Source of the DNA: Asterella californica
Taxonomy: Eukaryota; Streptophyta; Marchantiopsida; Marchantiales; Aytoniaceae
DNA: 64,000 nt
Assembly (NCBI GenBank): GCA_036924285.1
Contig: JAYKYS010000006.1
Span: forward strand, 31,532,001-31,596,000
Reading direction: 5' to 3'
Of the stretch, positions 11,194 through 23,317 are shown piece after piece. The position numbers and the translations under genes are program-made. Within the stretch, counting starts at the first letter, position 1. Each line of letters starts with the position of its first letter. The notes beneath the pieces are model-generated. The model was given only the letters and a program-made list of their open reading frames with translations. It was not told the origin of the DNA and ran no database searches.

Positions 11194-12788
11194 AACATCA
11201 CCCAGGGCCCGCGACAGCCAAACTCACGTCCTGCATCGACTAGACGCGTGATTTCTTGCTTTGATTTTGTAAATCTCAATCTGCATCGTCACTCTTGGAA
11301 CGGAGCACGTTAAGTTCAAATCACAGGGTTCTGGTAGTCATCGTCTTCTTTTACGAGCTACGCTTTTATATGGCCTCTGAAGAACATAGTGTACAGGTGC
11401 TATAATCACCGTAGAGCTTACTTTGTACCTCGATTCCAGTTCTCGTTTTATTTTATCTGTTAGCTGTGCATTGGGGAAAGCTGAGCGTGTACCTCGTGCT
11501 TTCTGCTGACCTCCGGTATCAGGGTCCACTGCTATGTGGATAACTCAACCAGGTTAGTGACCTCTGTAGATATAACCCCTGAATCTAATTCTTGTTAAGG
11601 TGCGCAATAACACTCTACCATACCTGTTAGGGCATCTCCAACTCGTGAGCGCTAACAGAGTGACTAACTGTCAGTTTAGAGTAGAAGATATGCTCCACTG
11701 CACCGACGTAAACAAGGAGATGAGATGTGCAGTGCAGCATCGCTCTACGCTAATAGGGACGCAAACCGTCGAAGGGCAAGACATTAAGGTTTTCTAATGT
11801 ACCATCTGATTTTAATCTTTCACGACCAGTTGCGCGGGAGGTCCAACGGGTAACAAAAGCATTTCGTGGGCAACCAAGCAGTAGTACTTGGAGATCTCCG
11901 TACAAGTAATGCGAGCGCAATTCCAAGCGCAAGTCCCTGGCTTCGACCGCTATCGATTTGTTGGCACAAATCCAGTCTCAGTACAAGACGCGATGCGCTC
12001 CCTCTGCATCTGCGTAGGGACTCGCTGTGGAATGCCTTAAAATACAGAGGAACTGGAGACTTAGAAACATCGTCGCACATCATCGTTACGTACTACAGAG
12101 GAAAAAGAAAAAGAAAAAGAAAAAAACTACAGAGGAAACTGGAGATTCATCCTCTGACCTAAACATCCTCGCCTGCAGACTAACATACGTATAGCGGCAT
12201 CAAGTAGAGGTCGGGACTCACAATACAAAGCTGCTGTTCGAGAAACAGGGCAGTGAGTGAGATACGATTGCTCATTAGTCTAAAAGTGAGAAGAGAACAT
12301 ACTTATAGAGATATATCTCTTTGTATGAATCCGCCCGATAGAAGTGTAAACACGATGTTACCGGTTCTGTTAATCCCTGATTTTTCTTGTTTGAGCTCCA
12401 GGATGGGAGGAAGTTCCGAACAAATAAAACGAAGGGGCTCCATTCGATACTAATCTCGTCAGAGAAGTTTTAGACATAAACTGCACGCAGCGAGATAACG
12501 AGCACCCACGGGCACTCTAATTTGGGTTCTTCACCGTAAGAGATCACTTACCGGCAATGTCTTGGGACCATTCACGTTACTACCTGATCATATGGCCGAG
12601 GTTGGAAAATCTCGGCATATTACTGCGAGCAAGTGTTACCAGTTCTCTTGCGCCGTCGGCGTGAGCTGGAGGCTAGAACTGAACTGCGGTATCGGCGGAT
12701 GTCGAGATCTTGGAACCTCTAAAATAGCCGATTGAGGGAACTCAAGAACGTGTGTGTGTGGGTGCTGGGTGCTGGGCAGAACCGGAAC
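11194..12788. other. Intergenic stretch with an AAAAAG microsatellite
   Basis: An (AAAAAG)n-like tract at 12101-12127 is flanked by a small duplication of ACTACAGAGGAAA. Overlapping open frames at 11820-12162 on both strands have no other support. The GT-rich line at 12750-12776 immediately precedes the next gene. Confidence 0.4.
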
Positions 12789-13307
12789 ATGTTCGACTTT
12801 ACCTACAACCTCCACAGCGAGAAGAGACGGGAGGCAGAGGAAAGAATCATCACGGAGTTTCATTTTAAGAAAAGGCCTTGGCTGCATCCCAATCAAAGGC
12901 ACATAAACAAGGAGCTGGAGATAGACAAGGAGATAGAACTAGAAAGACGTTTAAGTGCTCACAAGAGGAGCAGATCTCTCCCTGATCTCAAAACCACCAG
13001 CAGGAAGACCTCAAAAGCGGACAGATCAGTACACAGTAAGGAAAGTGGATCAGACAATAACCTGAAAGACGGTACAACGAATACCGAAGCTGGAGACAGC
13101 AGTAAGGACTGGGACGACATGGACATGGATGACACCGTGCATAACGATGATGCGGCCATTCATGCCCTTACGCCAGAAGAAACGAGAACCTTTACCAATA
13201 TGTCTAGGCCCAAGAAGAAGAGAAGGTCGTCTAGTTTTTCAGAAGCCCTAATTGACCGAATCCAGGGAACCGTTAGGAGTCTGTCAATCGATCCGGCCAA
13301 CTGGTGA
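12789..13307 (+). CDS. Basic/acidic, probably nuclear protein, 172 aa
   Basis: The first ATG of the frame gives MFDFTYNLHSEKRREAEERI. The N-terminal 60 residues are charged and helical-looking (KELEIDKEIELERRL). A Lys/Ser-rich part follows, then an acidic patch (WDDMDMDDTVHNDD, about residues 108-121), then a classical basic nuclear-localisation-like motif (RPKKKRR, about 140) and a Ser-rich tail. I do not recognise the family. The frame is open 19 codons further upstream without an ATG, past a CTGGGCAG that could be an acceptor, so this may be the last exon of a longer gene. Confidence 0.5.
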   Translation: MFDFTYNLHSEKRREAEERIITEFHFKKRPWLHPNQRHINKELEIDKEIELERRLSAHKRSRSLPDLKTTSRKTSKADRSVHSKESGSDNNLKDGTTNTEAGDSSKDWDDMDMDDTVHNDDAAIHALTPEETRTFTNMSRPKKKRRSSSFSEALIDRIQGTVRSLSIDPANW

Positions 13308-14684
13308 AGGTCTATTCTACTCGTCTGGTTTTGTACGTCCTACAGAACAAGAATCCCAGGATAATGCACACTAGCACTCTGACAGATGATTCCATCTGAT
13401 ACATTCATAATACCCTTTCTCCACAGATCGACAGGCACATAGTCTACTCTAACTCCTGCCCGAGAGATTACTCTCAAACGTCGGCTTACTACAAAAGAGA
13501 ATACCTGCAGTTAGTCCATCTTGTTGCAAAACCTTCCTTAATTCAAGTTCTCGAACATCTGGCTGGAAACTAAGATCTGAGTAGTGTTTGACCAATGAAA
13601 GTCCTCTCTGGATTAGATTACTCTATCCTAGGCCCGTACCGCTAGCAACTATAACTCAACTAGATGCTGGAGGGTTTACCAAGGACAATCGAACACCAGG
13701 GGTTCTCGCCAACTTTCGGGGAGAAAATAACTGAATCTGCTGATTGCCAAGTCATTACTTGAATTGTAAGACAAGAATGCGTTCTACGCATCCGAGCGAT
13801 AGAGCTCTGGAATGTACTTTGACACATAATCTCAGCCGAACTCAGCCAAAACAGCGTCAACTCGGTACACAGCCGAGGATCTCATTCCGGATTCTGGAAC
13901 AAGTACAAGTTCTGGATTGAGACGCAAGTAACCTCTTCGAATGCTTGTAAACAAGCCTTGTAGAAAACGGCTTCTGCAACAATGGCAGTCCCTGAAGAGC
14001 ACCACGTGGCATTAGCTGCTATCTCCACGGCGTTCGCGCACTCTCTGCCACAGATTGACAAGCGAAGATTGCATTGGCGTTCTAAGCACACGCCTACTAC
14101 TTTCACCGTTTCAGTTGTTTCGCGTGTCTTTAAAGGCCACGCCATTAAAACGTTGTATGGAGCATTGGTTAGAACGAGACCACTTTCAGTAGACATCAAC
14201 ACCATCCTCGCAGAGGTTGGATACACAACCGTTTGACAGTAGACTTGAAGAAAGGAGTGTCGCACATTTACCCGCAGGTGAGAAGCGAAGTCAGATTCTA
14301 TCATTCACTGATTGGTAATGGCGTACTTTTGTAGCTCGATTCGCGAGTAACGAGGCATCTCCTGCTTAGGTTTAGGGAATTTCTTGCGGTGAAAGTTGTA
14401 TCAGGGTCACGAAGCTGCTCTGTTATGTACAGCCAGGGCTGTGGCCCCGGCTTTTGAAGCCTCTGTCGCACTTGGCCAACGATTTAGGCTAAGAATATCA
14501 CTGCTAGATGTGAAGAGGCGTTAAGCACATGATTTATGCATCCGTCCTCTCTGATTTTATTACAATGTTCGTACCAAGCTTGTCAGATCGTGTACTGTTG
14601 ATGTGAATCTTGAGGATCAGTCTGCAACTTGAACTTACTACATTTGACACTTGCAGTAAAAATTCTGACTTGAACTAATTACAT
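13308..14684. other. Intergenic stretch with overlapping unproven frames
   Basis: An ATG frame at 13982-14236 (plus, 84 aa, starts MAVPEEHHVALAAISTAFAH) overlaps a 140-codon frame on the other strand (14304-13882). Neither carries a recognisable domain. One may be a small gene, but I cannot choose between them. The rest shows nothing. Confidence 0.3.
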
Positions 14685-14711
14685 TTGACACTTGCAGTCA
14701 AAATTCTGAAA
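14629..14711 (+). repeat. Tandem duplication of a splice-acceptor-like block
   Basis: The block ACATTTGACACTTGCAG plus TCAAAATTCTG-like sequence occurs twice about 41 bases apart, ending in CAG at 14656 and 14698. It lies just upstream of the SOUL start codon. Either copy could be the 3' end of a 5'-UTR intron. Confidence 0.6.
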
Positions 14712-14750
14712 CAAATCCAGCCAACATTTCTCAGATTTCGCAGCGAAATC

Positions 14751-15404
14751 ATGGGTTCAGTTATTGGGAAAATCGACGTGGAAGTTCCCAAGCACACTGT
14801 GGTCGACAAAGGGGAAAATTATGAGATTAGAGAGTATCCAGAATGTTTAGCTGCGGAGGTTACGTACGACCCCACCACCATGAAACAGGGCAGGGATGGC
14901 GGGTTTATGCTACTTGCAGGCTATATAGGCGCTGTGGGAAAACCCTATAATGTCAAGGCATCGGATCAAGGCAAGGCGGATGCAGCTGGTGAGAAAATTG
15001 CTATGACCGCACCAGTAATCACTCTAGAAAGTCGAGGAGCGCCTGAGAAGATAGCCATGACCGCACCTGTGATCACCCAAGAGACACAGGCCGGAGAAGC
15101 AGAACAGAAGAAGAAGCTCGTGACCATGCAGTTCCTGTTGCCAGCGCAATATACGATAGACAATGTTCCTAAGCCTACTGATGAAAGAGTTTCTGTCAAA
15201 GTGGTGCCTGTCAGAAAGTATGGAGCACTGACCTTTCCAGGAGTTGCAGACGAGAGTCTCACGCAAAAGATGCTAGGGCTTTTGAGAAATGCCTTACAAG
15301 AGAAAGGATACAAAATTACCGGTGACTACATCCTTGCAAGGTACAATCCGCCTTGGACTCTTGGATTCTTGCGCAAGAATGAGGTTATGCTCCCCGTGGA
15401 GTAG
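14751..15404 (+). CDS. SOUL-1: SOUL haem-binding family protein, 217 aa
   Basis: The frame covers the whole SOUL/HBP fold, from the N-terminal VPKHTVVDKGENYEIREY through DGGFMLLAGYIG to the C-terminal GDYILARYNPPWTLGFLRKN. Plant SOUL proteins bind tetrapyrroles and are thought to carry haem in the cytosol or organelles. The signature EKIAMTAPVIT occurs twice, at residues 81-91 and 99-109. Repeats of this motif are known in the Arabidopsis SOUL-1 (At2g37970) type, so the symbol is by similarity to that subgroup. No transit peptide is evident, so I infer a cytosolic protein. I chose the ATG at 14751; an in-frame extension upstream begins without ATG and includes the CTTGCAG block. The coding part seems intronless. 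Confidence 0.9.
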   Translation: MGSVIGKIDVEVPKHTVVDKGENYEIREYPECLAAEVTYDPTTMKQGRDGGFMLLAGYIGAVGKPYNVKASDQGKADAAGEKIAMTAPVITLESRGAPEKIAMTAPVITQETQAGEAEQKKKLVTMQFLLPAQYTIDNVPKPTDERVSVKVVPVRKYGALTFPGVADESLTQKMLGLLRNALQEKGYKITGDYILARYNPPWTLGFLRKNEVMLPVE

Positions 15405-18109
15405 ATTTCGCCTTGCTACCTGCTTTTTTATCATACATAGAACCGCATCCGGTAATTAGGTAAGTTCAAAACGCTGAACCTGACGATACAGTTTTGAAGT
15501 GTTCACTCTCAGCCAAATTACTCCGCTGATAGGTGTCTAGACTTCAATTCGAGTGGCATCAATGTCCACTGTACCGTGAAGTTACATCTTTGAAGAATAT
15601 GGTGGCGAGTGCCCGTCAGACGGAGCAAATCTCGCGTCCAGTTGAAGCTGGGAATGCCACTTTTGTTCTCTTCACGATTTGAAAAGAACAGAACGAACAA
15701 TAGTGTAGAGCATCAGAGGATACATCCTTAGCAAAGACTTATCACTTGTCACCTGGCCCCTCCAGTGCTCAGTCCGTCTGCAGTGTGTATTATTTCGCAA
15801 CAGTCTTTGTGCGAGTTAGTTTCTTCGCCCTATTTTTGGGGCGTGAGTATCGGCGTGAGCAATTCCTGTTGCTCTTGCCATGTTGTTCTCATTATCGCCT
15901 TCGAAGAATGTTGTTCTTTATACGAGAGAAGATTATGCATTCTAAACGACCTAAACTACCTAGCCAAGGATAGCCGGGAGTGGAGTGGAGTATGAAGGAG
16001 AAAATAGAGGGAATGGATTGTTCCGGAGGGTGAGATGTACTCAGTGACTTTTTTTCATATCTTTCGAATTTTTCTTTTCACATCTTTTAGTGATGTTTTC
16101 CGTTTAGGTTATAGATAAAAGTCTGTATGGTATATAAAAATTTTAAGTAAATTTAAATATAAATTTATTTTATTTTATAAATATTAAATTCTCATAACCA
16201 CAAGCTGCAATGATTTTGGAGAAAACCATAAGTACAAAACCTTAGAACTCGCTGTTCAAATCATATGATTGGAGGTATGCTCTCAGATAATCGTTAAGTT
16301 ATGGTAGAAAAGGTTAAGTAAAAAGTTAAGTCTTAGACACCTTCTCTATCTGAGATGGAAAAGGTGAATATGCATATTATTCTTATTTGAGAGAAGAATC
16401 TCACGTCTTCACCGAGAGCTTACACTGCCATAAGATTGTACTGGGGATCCACCGTCTCTTGTCTCTCTTACATCTCAAAGGAAGTCATTTCTACATACTG
16501 ATTTCACTCTCTAAACTTATAATAATGTTTGCAAAACTTACAGTTAAAAGAAAGCAGAAACTCTCTTAAGACCTCTCTTCTATAGAGGTAATACTGAGCA
16601 TTCTAGTTTGATCTTTCACGGATATTTTGGAGACAACTCCAACAGCATTCCGGTTGGAACAGTGTTGACTAATATACTTCATACAGAAAGTGGTAAATGT
16701 GTCACTTATCCATTCTGTTCAACATATTATTATGTGATAGTAATTCCTTATTAACAAGTTTTTTCCCTACATAAAATAGTATGACTAACTATAATTTAGA
16801 TAATATAAATTGATAATTAATTGCAATATTCTGTGCAAACACTTCCCGGATGAAATTCCCAGATGAGAACAAAACATCGTTCAGATTCAGAAAATCATCA
16901 TTTAGACCATCAATCAAAATTTTCTATCGCGTTGATTTAATGATTATGTATTCAACATGGTTTCCTTTTCCTTCTTCATTTTCACTGTCTTGTTCATTGT
17001 GAGGTGATTTTCAACTACTTGAGTCATACAATTTAGATGGATAGAGACCACATGCAACGCTAGAAAGTAAAGAAAAATCTGACCACACACATTGTTTAAT
17101 TAACTATGTAAGATGCAAATGAATGCATCATGATGCATTTTATTTTTATTACAGCTTTAAGTGTATCATCCATCCATCACTGGAAATAATGTTTTTTACC
17201 ATTTTCTAATGGATGGAACTATGTTTACTTCAGGTTGCCCATTGTCTCCGTGATCCATTAGCACTTTTTGTTTGTCACAAGGGCAAGTAAAAGTATGATA
17301 TTTGTAATCATTATTTACAGAAATCTTCTGTTATGTTTTAGTAATAATAAAAACACATGTTTTAGGAGAAACAAGTCTAAGTGAACTTTATGGAAGATCT
17401 ACTCTGTATTTATGCTTTGCGGTAAAAAGAAACGGACAAGTTAAACCCCAGCTGCTGTGTAAAAGGAAGAAACTGATATTCTTTTTTTCTCTCGGTGTAC
17501 TTTCGGTTAAAGAGAAGATACTGTTTTGGTCCAAAGAAACCACAAGAACTTCGTTTCATCTTTTCTCAATATCGACTGGTTCTTCGCTTTTGTTTTTCTT
17601 TGTTCCTCTGTCATTCAGAGGACACTACAAACCGTGTTGTAGCCAGTATATACTCACTTGAATCGAAATAAAGAACCTGGAGTTTTCCATCCCAGCACGA
17701 CAAGTTTCACTATGGAACTCACGAGGAGCTCCATAATCTTACACAGAGTGATAATAGTGAGAAGAAAAATGGAAATGTAATGTAAAAAGATTATCTGAAA
17801 ATATGCTAAGACTGAGAATATGTTCAAAGAGATAGTTAGAAGACTGATAGTGTATGATTTTTGGACAATTGTTGAAAGGTTTCGGAGAACTGATGGTATT
17901 CTGGGTTTTTAAACTGATTCTTCTGTGGTGAAATTTTGTGAAATTTTGTGCAAAACGAAAGAATTGGTGATATATTCTGAAACTTTAGAAGTCACTCATA
18001 ACCTACTAGATTATTTCATTGTTGGAATCTAAGTTGGTCTAATAATACTATCTATATTCTCTTTTATTTCTTTGAATAGATAGTATAGTGTGGTTAATGA
18101 CCACAGTCT
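15405..18109. other. AT-rich intergenic stretch
   Basis: No gene is supported. Very AT-rich tracts occur at 16130-16200 and 16735-16830. Short frames at 15746-15995 and 16387-16569 have no domain. Confidence 0.45.
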
Positions 18110-19140
18110 TTTCCACATACATTTCATTAGCATCGCTGATATAACCCATTCTACTGTCTGTAAGCCTTTTCAAGTTCCAACACACAGGAAATCTCTAGAG
18201 GGATCTCCTATCAACAGTTATGCATCTTCAAAGATTTCAGTCTTCTTTTTCTCTATCTTCTCTTACCGTTCAACTTCAGGAACTGTCTCTAAGTTCAGTT
18301 GTTAGACTTTCCGGATTTGAGTTGCCCAACTACTTTCTTTCAGAAAGTTGATTCTGATGATACCCAACACGCTCCAAACTAACCCTCGAGCAAAAAGTTA
18401 TACCGCCTCAAAGCTTGAACCTCCCACTTTCTCTTTATCAACTTCGGGACACGTCCCGAAGTTCACTTGTTGCTGACTTGCAAATTTTCCAAATCCAACT
18501 CTTTTTCCACATTACTCTCGATGAGCCGATCCCATCAAAAACTTCCACTACAGACTTCTAAACAAGGATTTATGTCGTCTCAAAGTTTGTTATCTTCTTT
18601 TAGTTCCTTCATCCTCTCAATTCAACGTCCTGACTCATCCAGAACTTGGCGATTTCTGATCTGACCATCCGAACTCGAGGATGCGTTCGGAAGTTCACTT
18701 TTAAAATTTTCAATAATTACTCTGATCTGAGTTCACCTACACACTCCTCTCGGAAAGCTGGTTCTAAAGATACTAATCTCGTCCAAAACGGAGTTTCATG
18801 TAAGGAGTTATGTTTCTCTAAATGTTTTTTTCCTTCCTCCCTTCAACCTCTCAAATTAAACTTCATGATGCGTCCCAAAGTTCAATGATTTTGTGCTTGA
18901 TGATTATTCCAACTGATGTCTCTTACACATTTCGCTCGTTGAACCAGTTCTGACCATATTAAATTCGACTCAAATGGACTCCGGAGTAAAGAGCAATGCC
19001 TTGTCAAAGTTTCACTCTCTCTCTTCTCGAGTTGAACTTCAAGATGCGTCCACGTCCCGAAGTTAGAGAAGTAAGTTTTTGTAGATTTCCCTTGTAAAAT
19101 CTATGTTGAACTTCAGACACGTCTAGAAGTTCACCGCTGT
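18110..19140. repeat. Degenerate hairpin-containing satellite, unit about 170-225 bp
   Basis: A motif of the form AACTTC..GACACGTC..GAAGTTCA recurs near 18269, 18439, 18670, 18857, 19029 and 19105. In the best copy (18440-18461) CTTCGGGAC and GTCCCGAAG form a perfect 9-bp stem around two bases. Between the hairpins a shared line (AAAGTTGATTCT / AAAGCTGGTTCT, then CTCCAAAC, then CTCAAAGTTT) repeats in the same order, so whole units are duplicated, not only the hairpin. Confidence 0.65.
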
Positions 19141-19894
19141 TCATTAACCTCATTTTTCTCAACTCCATCCAGATCGTAAATCACGGTGTAAATTTGACAA
19201 TCTATTGATATTCAGATCCAAAATTTTCCTAAAATGACCTCGGCGAGACGGCTTTTATACTTTTGACAAGCAGTCTACCTAGATCCACGTGTCTCGTCCA
19301 TGTTCAGCCACATGTGCACATGTACACGATCAGATGACACTCATGTACGACATCACGTGTCATACATACGCATTGTCTCATCAGCAACTCGATCCATTTT
19401 GAGAACCGTCTAGTCAGCATCCGCCACGTTAACATTATCCACAAAGATCCACATCAGCGCTGTCTCAGCACTATGTCACAACTAGACCAACATGCCAAAT
19501 AGGTGTAAACACCATGTCATGCTTTGGTGTCACATAATTGCCATGTCAGCAAAGAGTTGAACACATGTCAATTCTTCACTGGGCACTTTTTTGGTTTTTG
19601 ATATGTCAGAAAAAGTGCCATGTCAGCATTGGATCTGTCACATCAACGTATAACAACTCAAAGTCTAAAAAATGAAACTGGCTGTAAGTCCCTCGTCTTG
19701 GTTCTCTTTGCAACGATAAAAATATCAGTTTTGGTCCCCTGGACAAGACCTATCCAATGCTGCTGTCTGCTATAGCTAATCAAGAGTGTGATCAAAATAA
19801 CGTAAAGTTAAGAGGGTGGGGTCAAGTACGACAAACATATTGGGGGTGCGTTGAAATAAATTTCTGTTAGAACTTTTTTACCCCCATTTTACAT

Positions 19895-20758
19895 CTATTT
19901 ACTTGACAGGCCCTGTGCGCGCAAATATTTGCTTGCCTCGCGTGCACAATACAGTACTTCACAGGACCCCTTACCGGTAATAGTAAGTCGGTGACTGCCA
20001 ACGTGATACTATAGTCTGATGAGGCAGCCAGCAGACAGGTTTAGGATGACGTGGCTCAAATTCTAACTGCATGGCGTGGAGTTTCGGTTTAAGGTGATGT
20101 GGAACGTACGAGATGTAGATGTCTAAATAACAACATGTTGTTACTTATATTTTCACACGTGTTAAAACCCTGTCCTAAAAACTTTATCCTAAACCTCAAT
20201 TAAATAACAACAAGTTGTTATTTACACTCCCTTGGGAGGAATCCCACGAAATACCGGGAGGGAGGAGGAATTCATCAGACTGGAATTCTGATGAACTGTT
20301 ATTGAAAGGTCATGATTCCCTAAAAAATAACAATATGTTGTTATTTAAAGATCCGGATTTTTTAGTTCAAATTCCGATGTTAAACGGCAATTCTGAACCC
20401 GGACTTCGCGGTAGGAAGTATAAATAACAACTTGTTGTTATTTAAGCGAAGTTTTAGGATCATGTTTTTTGTACAGGGTGTTCGCACGTGTGAAAATATA
20501 ACTACCAACATGTTGTTATTTACACGCACACCTTTTCTTTTCCACGTCACCTTAAACTAAAACTCCATACTATGCAATCATAATTAGTGCCACGCCATCT
20601 TAAACCTGCCTGCTGACTGCCTCATGAGACTATAGTGCCACGCTGACTGTCATCAACTGAGTATCACCGGTAAGAAGTCCTGTCAAGTACTGTATTGTCC
20701 GCGCGAGGTCTGTAAAGCAAGTGTTTTCTCGCACAGGGCCTGTCAAGTAAATAGGTCT
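19895..20758. mobile_element. Non-autonomous TIR element with internal palindromes and 11-bp TSD
   Basis: The ends are long inverted repeats of about 210 bp: 19895-20108 against 20540-20758, outer sequence CTATTTACTTGACAGGCCCT and its complement. The direct repeat CCATTTTACAT flanks it at 19884-19894 and 20759-20769, a plausible 11-bp target duplication of the MULE class. The interior has no coding capacity. It carries five palindromes of the form AATAACAACATGTTGTTATT (near 20127, 20205, 20327, 20422 and 20506) and CACACGTGT-type motifs. The right TIR extends GTCT past the left one. Confidence 0.7.
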
Positions 20759-20769
20759 CCATTTTACAT

Positions 20770-23317
20770 ACTTGTTTGTAGAGATGCAAAATAACCGGCA
20801 CGCTTTCTAGATCACCAAAATTAGTCATTTAATCATTATATATTCCAAAAACAAAGAGAAAAGTATATGCTTCAGAAACTCGTGAGTCTAGTCTGTCTAC
20901 CTTACTTCTCTCGTGCGTAGCACTGCGTACGCAGAGGGTACGGTTTCATAAGCCTTGACTAGAGGTCAGCATGCCAATCCCTGCGGTCGTGTGGCTCGTA
21001 GGGTAGTCCTCGGGCTACCTAAAGCAGTCGCGTTCTCTAGAGGTGAGATATAAAAGAAAAATATAAAGAAGGCAGCCTACAACAGTCGCTGTAGGTTCAT
21101 TATAAACCCTCAGCCACCACATGCTCTGATAATATTATCATGCCAGTATGAGTGCATGACATATATGATGGGTGTCAGCTTGAAGGCCGGGCCATAATGG
21201 TGCTCGCTAGCTCCGGTTCAATTTACCGAGTAGTTATTTACAGTAATCAGGGTTTTGATACCTCCCACCACGGCAGCCAGGGTTTCAGCTCCGTCTTTCG
21301 AAGTCACGAGTGACCCTACAGTTCCGCATACCGTAGTGATATTTAACTTCGCGCAGTTGTTGCGGGGAGTATTAATTATGATTCAAATCTACTAACTATG
21401 GATAGAATATTCATTTAAATTTATTAATGTCATATGTCTATTTTATTTAGTTAGAGTGGTTTTACAGATCATTAAGAAAACAATTTAAGTTAGGATTTTA
21501 AATCTTATTTAATTTTGATATAAAATATATGTTTTAGTTTTTTAGCTGAATCACGCAACTTGAAATTAATTTTCGGACTAACCATGCAAATCTGGAGTAC
21601 TTCTCATTTTTTCCTCGCGCAGTTGATTATTATTATTATTATTATTAATTTATTATTTAATGCGCGGAGTTAAAGATCATTACAGTAGTTCCTACAAATT
21701 TGAACTGAACCAAACTATTTATGAACCGAGTCGTTTACAAATATTTTGAGTATCGTTATCAAAAAATTAAAAATTTATTTGATTATAATACAAGTAATAT
21801 AAGTTATAATATTCAACTTACAATAAATAGTCCATTATATATTTATTATGATTAGGAATAATTATAATCAAATTGTATTGTTCATTTATGAGACTATATA
21901 ACTGAATCGACACTGAACTGGGGCCGACTGAGTCTTAGACTGAGTCCGTTGAACTTGGTGCACATTACCGTAAGAATCCAGATGGTCCGCGGTAAACCTG
22001 CCAACTACAGTAGGTTCAGTCGATACTGTAGGTGTCATGCTTACTTGGTTCACTGGGTACTGGTAAAAGCGTGTGCTCGTAGTCAGCGATGGCCAAGGTC
22101 GATGGCACAGTCCGAGCGTCCTTGTTTAGGTTTCGGTGACGTCCTCCGCCATCCGTACTTGACGTTTCAAGAACCGCCAATGCGCCAATTGCTAAAGATG
22201 CGGACGGAATTCAAGACCGTCAGCGAAATGGCCACGACAGTAGAGGTGAACTCGCAGATGCTTGGATTCAGTGAAGCATAATGTCCAAGGCCCCTTTGTC
22301 TTTAACGGTCGCCGGACGCCGGTTTTCTAACAGGCACGCTGGGGCCCAAAACCTCCCGGAAAGCGATTTCAGCATTTTCCCGTAAGTTAAACATCCCTTG
22401 CGGTGGTGAGCGAATCATTTCGTTCTCTGCGTGTTGAACGTTGTTGCAGCTTGGAACCTTGCACTTGTAAAGATACTGCTCATATATATATTAATATTCG
22501 TGTAATATATAGGTGTACGGTATTAGTAGTGAATATGATACAGAGTAGTCTTATATTACAGTCAAACTATGAATGTACAGTGAATGTACTTCTGTATTCC
22601 TTATTTGGTTGGAGGAAATTTGTTTCACTCAGGTTAAATTATGACTTTCGATTATCTTACTAATCCCATCTTGAGATCTAGACAGAACAGTGTAAACTTC
22701 AAATTTCAAATGCGAGTCGAACTGCGAAGGTTGAAACGACGTAACCTTCAGCATCGGGAAATGCGCAATGAATTATCGAGAGACAAAACTTCACAAAAGG
22801 CGTCGAGAGAGCATAATATCTATCGATCGAAGGCCGAGAGAGGAGACATCCGCATCGGTTCCAGGGAAGTTATGGAGGAGGAGGTTCTGGAAGGAATTGA
22901 AGGGGACCAGGAAATGGCTACATTCCAGCCGAGGTCAGGCAAGTTTTGGATTTGAATTTTGAGGCCACAAAGTATCGTCGTTTAGTGATGATTTCGGGGC
23001 GTGGCAGCATGATGCTGGAGCTTCCTCCATCCCGGATCAATCCTTTTTTCGTTCTCGGTAGCTGTGCAGGTCCGAATGAGTGGCGTTGGGATGAGGTCCT
23101 GTGCTGGTTCCTCGTGGGCGCTTGTAGAAGAAGAAAACGCGAGGTCTACAGCATGGACCTCTTTGACTGCTAACCTGACTGGAAATCCATCTGGCTCCTT
23201 CTGCTTTTCCTCGTCCGAGAATCTGCCTTTCTTTGCTCATCCACCTTTCCACATTCTGATCTAATCCGGACCGTTCGAGCATCGACTCTCTTCTTCATCC
23301 CGACCTCAGAGATTCAT
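20770..23317. other. Intergenic stretch, partly very AT-rich
   Basis: An (ATT)n microsatellite lies at 21626-21648 within an AT-rich tract (21360-21900). Open frames at 21949-22281 and 22641-22955 have no recognisable domain. Nothing else is supported. Confidence 0.4.

Noticed and set aside
11820..12162. Overlapping open frames on both strands
   Set aside because: The plus frame has no ATG start and runs into an AAAAAG microsatellite; the minus frame has no domain.
13882..14304. 140-codon minus frame opposite an 84-codon plus frame
   Set aside because: Neither can be favoured. Codon use is unremarkable and no motif is present, so no gene is called.
18110..19140. CRISPR array
   Set aside because: Unit spacing varies and the spacers are themselves homologous; the genome is eukaryotic.
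21949..22281. 110-codon plus frame
   Set aside because: Starts without ATG; no domain and no splice signals.
22641..22955. 104-codon basic plus frame
   Set aside because: ATG-initiated but charged low-complexity, overlapping another open frame; nothing supports translation.
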